NCBI RefSeq assembly: GCF_900110755.1
Contig: NZ_FOFF01000022.1
Location: forward strand, 1 to 64,000
Source of the DNA: Streptomyces sp. yr375
Lineage (GTDB): Bacteria > Actinomycetota > Actinomycetes > Streptomycetales > Streptomycetaceae
Length of the DNA stretch: 64,000 nucleotides
Direction: 5' to 3'
Made by a program: the position numbers and the translations under genes. Below are positions 56,541 through 64,000 of this stretch, piece by piece; the stretch's first letter is position 1, and each line of letters begins with the position of its first letter. Under the pieces are notes generated by a model, which was given only the letters and a program-made list of their open reading frames with translations, ran no database searches and had not been told where the DNA came from.

Positions 56541-58418
56541 GTGAGCGACACACAGACCCTGATCGAGAACCGTCCGCCGTCCGTCGCGGGCCTCTTCCTG
56601 GAGCGCGTGGCGGCCACGCCCGACGCGGAGGCGTACCGGTACCCGGTGCCGGCCGCGTCCGGCCAGGGCCCCGACGAATGGAAGTCGCTGAGCTGGGCGC
56701 AGGCCGCCGAGCGGGTCTACGCGATCGCGGCCGGCCTCATCGAGCTGGGCGTGGAGCCGGAACAGCGCGTCGCGCTCGCCTCCGCCACCCGGCTGGAGTG
56801 GATCCTCGCCGACCTCGGCATCATGTGCGCCGGGGCCGCCACGACCACCGTCTACCCGCAGACCAACGCGGACGAGTCGGCGTTCATCCTCTCGGACTCC
56901 GAGAGCCGCATCCTGATCGCCGAGGACGCCGCCCAGCTCGCCAAGGCGGTCGAGAAGCGCGCCGACCTGCCCGCCCTCACCCATGTGATCGTGATCGACC
57001 CGGCAGGGGTGGACACCGGCGAGGACTGGATCCTCACCCTCGACGAGCTGGAGAAGCGCGGCGCGGCCCGGCTGGAGAAGGACGCCGAGCTGATCAAGGA
57101 GCGGGTCGGCGCGATCACCAGGGACCAGCTCGCCACCCTCATCTACACCTCCGGCACCACCGGCCGCCCCAAGGGCGTGCGCCTCCCGCACGACAACTGG
57201 TCGTACATGGCGAAGGCGATCGCCGCGACCGGCCTGATCAGCGCCGAGGACGTGCAGTACCTGTGGCTGCCGCTCGCGCACGTCTTCGGCAAGGTCCTCA
57301 CCTCGGGCCAGATCGAGGTCGGGCACGTCACCGCCGTCGACGGCCGGGTCGACAAGATCATCGAGAATCTGCCGGTCGTCCGGCCGACGTACATGGCGGC
57401 CGTGCCGCGCATCTTCGAGAAGGTCTACAACGGGGTCGCCACCAGGGCCCGCGCGGGCGGCGGGGCCAAGTACAAGATCTTCCAGTGGGCCTCCGAGGTC
57501 GCCCGGGAGTACGCCAAGGAGGCGCAGGACACCTTCCGGCGCACCGGGACGGCCTCCGCGTCCTTCGGTCTCACCGCGAAGCACAAGGTCGCCGACGCGC
57601 TCGTCTACGCCAAGATCCGCGAGGCGTTCGGCGGGAACCTGCGCGCGGCCGTCTCCGGCAGCGCGGCGCTCGCCCCGGAGATCGGCTACTTCTTCTCCGG
57701 CGTCGGCATCCACATCCTCGAGGGCTACGGCCTCACCGAGTCCTCCGCCGCCTCCTTCGTCAACCCCGGTGAGGCCTACCGCACCGGCACCGTCGGCAAG
57801 CCGCTGCCCGGCACGGAGGTGCGCATCGCCGACGACGGCGAGATCCTGCTGCGCGGCCCCGGCATCATGGAGGGCTATCACGGGCTGCCCGAGAAGACCG
57901 CCGAGGTCCTGGAGGCCGACGGCTGGTTCCACACCGGCGACATCGGCGAGCTGTCCCCCGACGGCTATCTGCGCATCACCGACCGCAAGAAGGACCTGAT
58001 CAAAACGTCCGGCGGCAAGTACATCGCGCCCGCCGAGGTCGAGGGACAGTTCAAGGCGGTGTGCCCGTACGTCTCCAACATCCTCGTGCACGGCGCCGAC
58101 CGGAACTTCTGCACGGCGCTCATCGCGCTGGACGAGCCGTCGATCCTCGACTGGGCGAAGGAGAACGGCCTCGCCGACAAGTCGTACGCGGACGTCGTCG
58201 CCGCGCCCGCGACCGTCGAGCTGATCGACGGCTACGTCAAGCAGCTCAACGCGGGCCTCCAGCGCTGGCAGACCATCAAGAAGTTCCGGCTGCTGCCCCG
58301 CGACCTCGACGTCGAGCACGGCGAGATCACCCCGAGCCTGAAGCTGAAGCGGCCGGTCGTGGAGCGTGAGTACAAGCACCTCATCGACGAGATGTACGCG
58401 GGAGCGCGCGAGGCGTAG
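56541..58418 (+). CDS. Long-chain fatty-acid-CoA ligase (AMP-forming)
   Basis: GTG 56541 behind GGAGGA gives 625 residues. AMP-binding motifs are LIYTSGTTGRPKGV (about 197-210), YGLTESSA and GWFHTGDIGEL, with the hinge ITDRKKDLIKTSGGKYIAP. The length and N-terminal extension fit the FadD15/long-chain group. It activates fatty acids to acyl-CoA through an acyl-adenylate. It stands alone, with a possible operator and direct repeats upstream. Exact chain length is not inferable. Confidence 0.9.
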   Translation: MSDTQTLIENRPPSVAGLFLERVAATPDAEAYRYPVPAASGQGPDEWKSLSWAQAAERVYAIAAGLIELGVEPEQRVALASATRLEWILADLGIMCAGAATTTVYPQTNADESAFILSDSESRILIAEDAAQLAKAVEKRADLPALTHVIVIDPAGVDTGEDWILTLDELEKRGAARLEKDAELIKERVGAITRDQLATLIYTSGTTGRPKGVRLPHDNWSYMAKAIAATGLISAEDVQYLWLPLAHVFGKVLTSGQIEVGHVTAVDGRVDKIIENLPVVRPTYMAAVPRIFEKVYNGVATRARAGGGAKYKIFQWASEVAREYAKEAQDTFRRTGTASASFGLTAKHKVADALVYAKIREAFGGNLRAAVSGSAALAPEIGYFFSGVGIHILEGYGLTESSAASFVNPGEAYRTGTVGKPLPGTEVRIADDGEILLRGPGIMEGYHGLPEKTAEVLEADGWFHTGDIGELSPDGYLRITDRKKDLIKTSGGKYIAPAEVEGQFKAVCPYVSNILVHGADRNFCTALIALDEPSILDWAKENGLADKSYADVVAAPATVELIDGYVKQLNAGLQRWQTIKKFRLLPRDLDVEHGEITPSLKLKRPVVEREYKHLIDEMYAGAREA

Positions 58419-58643
58419 CGGGGGCGCGCGGGGGCCACACGGGTGTAGGCCCGCGCCGGGCGTCCGGAGGGTCGGATGTTCGGATCGCGTCCCTCAAACG
58501 CGCGTCATCGGGCACACCCGTACACGCGCGCACCCCCGCGTAGCACGGTTCGCGCCCTTCGCGGGCCAGTTCGGTAACCCAGCGCTCATGGACGGGATCG
58601 GTCTGTCACCCTGTGGGCATCCGAACCGTCCGGGGAGCTGCGC

Positions 58644-60665
58644 ATGGGGGTCATTCCGACGCAACGGGAGACCGCCTCCCGGGCCGGTGGTGCGCCCGCG
58701 CGCCCGGGCGGGCTCCCGTGCGCGAGCGCGAAGCTGGCCGGCAGCCCCCTCGCGCCCGGCGCGGCCCGCGACCTGGTCCGCGCCGCGCTGACGGAGTGGG
58801 CAGGGCTGCCGCTGCCCGGTGCGGAGACCCTCGGCGAGCGCCTCACGCAGGACGCGACGCTCGTCGTCAGCGAGCTGGTCACCAACGCCGTCGTGCACGC
58901 CGGCACCGATGTCGAGCTGGGGTGCCGGCTGGAGGAGGAGCCCGGGCAGCCCGGCGGCCGGCTCGCGGTCGTCGTCGAGGTCTGCGACCACCACCCCTCC
59001 CGCGCCCCGCGCGACGGCACCCCCGAAGCGCCCTACGAGACACCGGAGTACGGGCGCGGGCTGCGGATGGTCGCCGGGCTCGCCGACGCCTGGGGGGTGA
59101 CGTACCGCAGGGGCACGAAGACGGTCTGGGCGCGCCTGCCGGCGACCGCCGAGCCCTGCGACGACGACCTTGGCGACGGGCCCGAACACCCGGACACCTC
59201 GGGCCACTTGAACCCGTCGGACAGCTTGAACCCCTCCGATCTCTCGGGCCCCGCCCCCGGTCTCCTCGAAGCCCTCGCCCCCGAGCCGCAGGAGTGGCTC
59301 GACCGGGGTGCCCTGTCCTTCCTCGCCGAGGCCTCCGATCTGCTCGCCGGGCAGTTGGACGAGGATCTGGTGGCCGCGCTGACCGGCCAGTTGCTGGTGC
59401 CGCGGCTCGCCGACTGGTGCGCGGTGTGGCTGGAGGACGAGGTCAGCGGGCGCGGTGAGTGGGCCGGTGGGCCGGGGCCGCGGCTGGCCCGGGTCCTGCA
59501 CAGCAGCGAGAACCGCATCGAGGAGCTGCGCCGGGCGCTGGAGAAGGATCCGCCCGGACCGCCGGGTCCGCCGGGTTCGTCGTATCCGTTGTATCCGTCG
59601 GACGGCGGTCCGCACGGGGTGCAGGGGCTGCACGGCATGCACGGCATGCACGGCCTGCATGGTCCGCACTCCGGGCCCGAGCCGTTCCCCTGGCCCTGCG
59701 CGGTGCTCGGGGCGCGGGGTGCGGCCCTCGCCTACCGGCTGATCGCCGGGGGCCGGCCGCTGGGCACGCTGGTCATCGGGCGGGCCGGGCTGCGGGCCTT
59801 CCCCGACGAGGTCACCGGGCTCGTGGAGGATCTGGGCCGCCGGGTGGCGCTGGCCATCGGCGCGGCCCGCCAGTACGCCCGCCAGGTCACGATCAGCGCC
59901 GTACTCCAGCGCGGGCTGCTGCCCGGCGCGGTCGCGCAGATCCCCGGGGTGCGCAGCGCCCTCGTCCACGAGCCACGTGAGCAGGGCGGGCCGAGCGGCG
60001 ACTTCTACGACCTGTTCCCGGCGGGCGACGGCCGCTGGTGCTTCGCGATCGGGGACGTGCAGGGCAAGGGTCCGGAGGCGGCCGTCGTCATCGGTCTCGC
60101 CCGGCCCTGGCTGCGGCTGCTGGCCCGCGAGGGCTACGGCGTCGCCGACGTCCTGGACCGCCTCAACCACCTCCTCCTCGACGACGCGACCGAGGCCGCC
60201 GACGCCGCCGCCCGCGCCTTCGTCGGCCCCGCCGGCCCGGCCGACGGCCCGCAGACCCGCTTCCTCTCCCTCCTCTACGGCGAACTGGCCCCCTTCGAGG
60301 GCGGCGTCCGCTGCACCCTCGCCTCCGCCGGCCACCCGCTGCCGCTGCTGCTCGGACCGGACGGCTCGGTCGCCACGGCCGCGCACCCGCAGACGCTCCT
60401 CGGGGTCATCGAGGACGTCACGTACACCTGCGACAGCCTGGAGCTGCGGCCCGGCGACAGCCTGCTGTGCGTCACCGACGGGGTGACGGAACGGCGTTCG
60501 GGCCTGCGGCAGTTCGACGACGAGGACGGTCTCGCCACCGCGCTGGCGGGCTGCGCCGGGCTCGACGCGGAGCTGATCGCGGAGCGGATCCGGGGGCTGG
60601 TGCACGACTTCGGGGAGCTGCCCCCGGAGGACGACCTGGCGCTGCTGGTACTTCAGGCGGAGTAG
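58644..60665 (+). CDS. SpoIIE-type phosphatase with N-terminal anti-sigma-like ATPase
   Basis: ATG 58644 with GGGGAGCTGCGC upstream gives 673 residues. Residues about 45-170 are a GHKL ATPase of the RsbW/SpoIIAB type (LVVSELVTNAVVHAGTDVEL, GRGLRMVAGLADAWGV). Residues about 210-410 look GAF-like and contain an insert of collagen-like GPPG units and His/Gly/Met repeats (HGMHGMHGLHG, about 301-343). Residues about 430-672 are the PP2C/SpoIIE phosphatase (VLQRGLLPGAV, GGPSGDFYDLF, GDVQGKGPEAAVV, LLCVTDGVTERRS). Such proteins control sigma factors by partner switching, both phosphorylating and dephosphorylating anti-sigma antagonists. The signal sensed is unknown. Confidence 0.88.
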   Translation: MGVIPTQRETASRAGGAPARPGGLPCASAKLAGSPLAPGAARDLVRAALTEWAGLPLPGAETLGERLTQDATLVVSELVTNAVVHAGTDVELGCRLEEEPGQPGGRLAVVVEVCDHHPSRAPRDGTPEAPYETPEYGRGLRMVAGLADAWGVTYRRGTKTVWARLPATAEPCDDDLGDGPEHPDTSGHLNPSDSLNPSDLSGPAPGLLEALAPEPQEWLDRGALSFLAEASDLLAGQLDEDLVAALTGQLLVPRLADWCAVWLEDEVSGRGEWAGGPGPRLARVLHSSENRIEELRRALEKDPPGPPGPPGSSYPLYPSDGGPHGVQGLHGMHGMHGLHGPHSGPEPFPWPCAVLGARGAALAYRLIAGGRPLGTLVIGRAGLRAFPDEVTGLVEDLGRRVALAIGAARQYARQVTISAVLQRGLLPGAVAQIPGVRSALVHEPREQGGPSGDFYDLFPAGDGRWCFAIGDVQGKGPEAAVVIGLARPWLRLLAREGYGVADVLDRLNHLLLDDATEAADAAARAFVGPAGPADGPQTRFLSLLYGELAPFEGGVRCTLASAGHPLPLLLGPDGSVATAAHPQTLLGVIEDVTYTCDSLELRPGDSLLCVTDGVTERRSGLRQFDDEDGLATALAGCAGLDAELIAERIRGLVHDFGELPPEDDLALLVLQAE

Positions 60666-60780
60666 GACGGCGGCGTTCGTGATCATCCATCCGCCTGATT
60701 AATCGCGATCGTCCGATTAGTACACCTTTACCTCTTCTATACATGACCCGTGGGGGCCGGCCGTACGAGACGAGGAAAGA

Positions 60781-63700
60781 GTGCTGCACCGAAGGCTGCA
60801 CAGAAGACCGGACCGAAGGCTGCGCAGTAACTGGAGGGCGACCGGGCTGGGCGGGATCAGTCTGGCGCTGCTGTCGGCGGGCGCGCTCGCCGGCGGTCTG
60901 CCCCCGGCGGCGGCGCACGCGCGACCCGCGGGCACCGGCGACGGCAGGGTGACCGTGCGCGTCGTCACCGAGGTGGACGCGGACGGCGCGTACGACAGGG
61001 TGCTGGAGCCGGGGCTGGCCGGTGTACGGGTCACGCTGACCGACGACGCGGGCACCGTGCTGCCGGGGACGACCGGCGCGGACGGCACCGTCGTGTTCGA
61101 CGCGGCGTCCTCGCCGCTCACCGGCGGCAGATACCGGGTCAGGGTCGCGAACCCGGACCCGGACAACCTGTCCGAGGCCGTCGCGGGCCTCGGCTCCGGC
61201 CCCGACGTCATCCGCGCGAACGTCGGTTTCGTCGACGTCCGGGGCGGTACGGACGTCACGTACACGACCGGTTTCTGGGAGCCGGACGCGTACTGCCAGG
61301 CCAACCCGGAGCTGGTCACCTGCAACCTCGCCAAGGGCGACGCGACCGGCTTCAAGGGGCTGGTGAGCTTCGCCGGGGACTTCTCGAACGCCACCCCGGG
61401 CGGCACGGTCACCGACCTCACCGACAACACGGCGCAGCAGTCCGTGTTCGGCATCGGCGTCGACCGCACCGGCAACACCTACCTGGGCACGCTGGTCAAG
61501 CGGCACACGGCGTACAAGGCGGCCGGCAACACCAACACGATCTTCCGCTACAACCGCGGCAGCGACGCGGTGACGCCCTTCGTCACCCTGCCGGGCACGC
61601 TCACCGCGCACAACCCGGCCGACAACTGGCTGCACGACGACGCGGTCTACGGCAAGGTCGGCCGCGAGGGCATCGGCGACGTCGACGTCTCCGGCGACGG
61701 CAAAACGCTCTACGCCGTCGACCTCGACGACTCCAGCCTCTACGCCGTGCCCCTCCAGGGCGCCGGCGACGCCGTCACGGCGGGCCCCGCCACCGCGTAC
61801 CCCGTGCCGCGGCCGGCCGACTGCGCCGGCGACTGGCACCCGTACGGCATTGGCGTGCGCGGCAAGCGCGTGCTGGTCGGCGGGGTGTGCGGCGCGGAGA
61901 ACACCGTGACCGGCACCGCCCTCTGGGGCGACCCGTCGAAGGTGACCTCGCACGTCTACGAGTTCAAGGCCGGGACGTTCACCCACCTGTTCGGCACCGC
62001 GATGAACTACCCGCGCGGCTGCGCCTACCGCTTCCTGCCGAACCCGGTGCCCAACCCGGCGCCCTACCGGTGCACCGACGCGACCACCGTCGGCCAGGTG
62101 ATGAGCGCGGACTGGGAGGCCTGGAACCAGCGGGTCCCCGGCCGTGAGTCGCACTCCTTCGTGAGCGCGCCGCAGCCGATCCTGTCCAACATCGAGATCG
62201 CCGACGACGGCGACCTGGTGCTCGGCTTCCGGGACCGCTTCGGCGACATGCAGGGCACCGCGACCTACGCCTTCGGCGCGGCGACCGGCAGCCAACTCGT
62301 CACCGGCATCGCGGCGGGCGACGTCCTGCGGGTGTGCGCGTCCGGCACGGCGTTCACGCTGGAGAACAACGCCACGTGCGGCGCGCTGACCGGCGCGGGC
62401 AAGGACAACGAGCTCGGCCCGGGCGGCGGCGAGTTCTATCAGGACCTCACCGACCTGTCCGACGCCCGCCACGACCAGATCACCGAGGGCGGCACGGTCC
62501 TCCAGCCGTACCGCGGCAAGCTGTTCAGCACGGCCTACGACCCGTTCGACGCCTACCAGCAGGGCGTGCGCCGCTGGAACTCCGAGACCGGCGTCACGGA
62601 GGGCAACCTCCTCGTCCAGCAGACCTGGAACCAGGACGCCGCCACCCGCGCCGACCTCTTCGGCAAGGCCAACGGGCTCGCCGACCTGGAACTCGTCTGC
62701 GACCAGGCGCCCGTCCAGATCGGCAACCGGGTCTGGTACGACAGCGACGGCAACGGCGTCCAGGACCCGTCCGAGCCGCCCGTCCCCGGCGTGCTCGTCA
62801 CCCTCGTCCGCGCCGACGGCACCTCGGTCGGCGCCACCACCGACGCGAACGGCGAGTACTACTTCGGCACCGAGCAGGGGCTGAAGCCGAACACGTCCTA
62901 CAAACTCCACTTCGACTACGACGGCATCGACCCGGCCAGGCTGCCCGGCTCCCCGGCGCTCAACGAGCTGAAATGGACGAAGGCGAACGTCGGCACCGAC
63001 GACACCGTCAACTCCAAGGTGGATTCCGGCGGCCACACCACGGCCCGGGTCGGCGACCCCGGTCACGTCGACCACGACCTCGACGCCGGACTCGTCGGCC
63101 CGGTCGACCGACTCGGCGACCTCGTCTGGCACGACACCGACGGCGACGGCGTCCAGGACCCGGGCGAGCCCGGCGCGAAGGACGTCACCGTCAAGCTGGT
63201 CGACCCGGCGACCGGCCGGGTCGTCAGGACCACGAAGACCGACGCCGCCGGCCGGTACCTCTTCGACGCGCTGCCCGACGGCGACTACCAGGTCTGCTTC
63301 GTCAGGCCGCCCGGCCGCTACCTGTGGACCAGGCAGGACGCCGGGAAGTCCGGCGACGACTCGGTCGTCGACCCGGCGACCGGCTGCTCGCCGCCCGTCA
63401 CCCTCGGCCCGGACCACCGCCAGGACCTCACCCTGGACGCCGGTCTGGTCAAGGCGCTCGGTCTGACGGTCGCCAAGAGCGACGGCAAGACCCACCGGCC
63501 GCTCGGCGGCGCGGTGTTCGAGCTGTGGCAGGACTCCAACGGCACGCCCGGGCTCCAGCTCCGCGGCGACGAGAAGGACACGCGGGTGGACGACTGCGTC
63601 TCCGACCGCGACGGCCGGTGCTCGTTCGGCGCGCTGCGGATCGGCACGTACTACCTGGTGGAGACGGACGTCCCCGAGGGCTACGTCCTCCCGAAGAAGC

Positions 63701-63807
63701 CCGTCACCGGCCCCTACGGGCTGACCCCGAGCAATGCCGCGCAGGGCGACGGGCTGGTCGTACGGATCGCCAACGAGCGGGGCGAGCCGTGCAAGGGCAA
63801 GTGCTGA
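60781..63807 (+). CDS. Exported SdrD B-like / SpaA repeat surface protein
   Basis: GTG 60781 gives 1008 residues. An Arg/His-rich signal peptide (LSLALLSAGALAGGLPPAAAHA region, residues ~25-48) is followed by a first CNA-B-like domain. A ~480-residue propeller-like region comes next (SVFGIGVDRTGNTYLGT, GDVDVSGDGKTLYAVDLDD, HPYGIGVRGKRVLVGG). Two SdrD_B domains (IGNRVWYDSDGNGVQDPSEP about 645; LGDLVWHDTDGDGVQDPGEP about 775) carry calcium-site Asp runs. A SpaA/prealbumin-like domain (KSDGKTHRPLGGAVFELW) ends the protein. No LPXTG signal or C-terminal membrane helix is present; the end is NERGEPCKGKC. It may be a released adhesin-like protein. A TATACA box (60738-60743) may belong to its promoter. 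Confidence 0.8.
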   Translation: MLHRRLHRRPDRRLRSNWRATGLGGISLALLSAGALAGGLPPAAAHARPAGTGDGRVTVRVVTEVDADGAYDRVLEPGLAGVRVTLTDDAGTVLPGTTGADGTVVFDAASSPLTGGRYRVRVANPDPDNLSEAVAGLGSGPDVIRANVGFVDVRGGTDVTYTTGFWEPDAYCQANPELVTCNLAKGDATGFKGLVSFAGDFSNATPGGTVTDLTDNTAQQSVFGIGVDRTGNTYLGTLVKRHTAYKAAGNTNTIFRYNRGSDAVTPFVTLPGTLTAHNPADNWLHDDAVYGKVGREGIGDVDVSGDGKTLYAVDLDDSSLYAVPLQGAGDAVTAGPATAYPVPRPADCAGDWHPYGIGVRGKRVLVGGVCGAENTVTGTALWGDPSKVTSHVYEFKAGTFTHLFGTAMNYPRGCAYRFLPNPVPNPAPYRCTDATTVGQVMSADWEAWNQRVPGRESHSFVSAPQPILSNIEIADDGDLVLGFRDRFGDMQGTATYAFGAATGSQLVTGIAAGDVLRVCASGTAFTLENNATCGALTGAGKDNELGPGGGEFYQDLTDLSDARHDQITEGGTVLQPYRGKLFSTAYDPFDAYQQGVRRWNSETGVTEGNLLVQQTWNQDAATRADLFGKANGLADLELVCDQAPVQIGNRVWYDSDGNGVQDPSEPPVPGVLVTLVRADGTSVGATTDANGEYYFGTEQGLKPNTSYKLHFDYDGIDPARLPGSPALNELKWTKANVGTDDTVNSKVDSGGHTTARVGDPGHVDHDLDAGLVGPVDRLGDLVWHDTDGDGVQDPGEPGAKDVTVKLVDPATGRVVRTTKTDAAGRYLFDALPDGDYQVCFVRPPGRYLWTRQDAGKSGDDSVVDPATGCSPPVTLGPDHRQDLTLDAGLVKALGLTVAKSDGKTHRPLGGAVFELWQDSNGTPGLQLRGDEKDTRVDDCVSDRDGRCSFGALRIGTYYLVETDVPEGYVLPKKPVTGPYGLTPSNAAQGDGLVVRIANERGEPCKGKC

Positions 63808-63844
63808 GGCGCTCGCGGGGCTGACGGCTCCACGGGAGTGAAAC

Positions 63845-63886
63845 GGGCGGGCCGCCCATCGGGATCGACCGGTGGGCGGCCCGCCC
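63845..63886 (+). terminator. Terminator after the SdrD-like gene
   Basis: GGGCGGGCCGCCCA (63845-63858) and TGGGCGGCCCGCCC (63873-63886) form a perfect 14-bp stem, with further pairing inside (TCGG/CCGG). Confidence 0.85.
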
Positions 63887-63903
63887 GCCTGTAGAGACGT
63901 GGC

Positions 63904-64000
63904 ATGCGTATCGCGGTGTCACTGAAGAAGTTCCTGATCGCGGGTGGGGTCCTGGGCGGGGTCGTGGGCGGTGTGACGGCCGCTCTCGTGGCCTGGTCCG
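63904..64000 (+). CDS. Start of an exported or membrane protein gene, cut by the window end
   Basis: ATG 63904 opens a frame to the end of the window: MRIAVSLKKFLIAGGVLGGV then VGGVTAALVAWS, a basic start and a hydrophobic Gly/Ala/Val core typical of a signal peptide or first membrane helix. The rest is outside the window, so no function can be given. Confidence 0.5.
   Translation, partial: MRIAVSLKKFLIAGGVLGGVVGGVTAALVAWS

Overview
The window is chromosomal DNA of a Streptomyces-type actinomycete. Evidence: very high G+C with strongly GC3-biased codons, many GTG and some TTG starts, TTGACC-N17-TAGCCT-type promoters, the rplU-rpmA-obgE-proB-proA-nadD-rsfS-leuS-comEA-comEC-holA-rpsT-lepA gene order typical of Streptomyces core chromosomes, and characteristic families (whiJ-like cluster, SpoIIE-type phosphatase with an N-terminal ATPase, actinobacterial Rhs proteins). 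The species cannot be named from the sequence alone. Layout: (1) 0.2-18 kb is accessory. A minus-strand exported glucuronyl C5-epimerase-like protein faces a plus-strand array of three large exported proteins (FG-GAP propeller, DNRLRE/LamG wall protein, 2325-residue Rhs polymorphic toxin with a HINT domain). A candidate zinc-nuclease toxin tip and a small candidate immunity gene follow. The toxin tip and immunity gene are clearly lower in G+C than their surroundings. Next comes a decayed whiJ-like cluster (intact DUF397 gene, XRE regulator with a frameshift plus a nonsense codon, frameshifted ATPase gene) and a Uma2-type gene. (2) 18-20.3 kb is rplU, rpmA, obgE with a clear promoter and terminators. 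(3) 20.8-26 kb is a wall teichoic acid locus: a fused CDP-ribitol-forming cytidylyltransferase/reductase, a CDP-polyol phosphotransferase and a GT2 glycosyltransferase. Unusually AT-rich leader segments share a sequence element. (4) 26-37.8 kb carries proB, proA, two related single-pass membrane proteins with a common N-terminal motif and leaderless-type promoters, an M48 protease, two tiny membrane proteins, nadD, an LCP/LytR_C wall protein resembling PdtA, rsfS, a histidine phosphatase, and two identical tRNA-Ala(GGC) genes bracketing two small zinc-ribbon genes. (5) 38-44.4 kb holds an unusual redox pair, a bis-heme-type cytochrome b membrane protein overlapping a NuoF-like flavoprotein fused to a ferredoxin. 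It also holds leuS behind a leader peptide with three consecutive Leu codons and an attenuator. (6) 44.4-56.3 kb holds a membrane-anchored coiled protein, DegV, comEA-comEC, a YceI protein, holA, an NTF2-like protein, rpsT and lepA, with several simple-sequence repeat tracts between genes. (7) 56.5-64 kb holds a long-chain acyl-CoA ligase with a candidate operator, a SpoIIE-type regulatory phosphatase with a collagen- and His-rich insert, an exported SdrD/SpaA-repeat protein, and the start of one more exported or membrane gene. The most interesting parts are the secreted Rhs toxin locus with its exchanged low-G+C tip, the cytochrome b/NuoF-ferredoxin pair, the shared leader element of the teichoic acid genes, and the run of leaderless genes with the paired SVV-DE-FV membrane proteins. 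Function calls rest on motifs and family memory; no database search was run.
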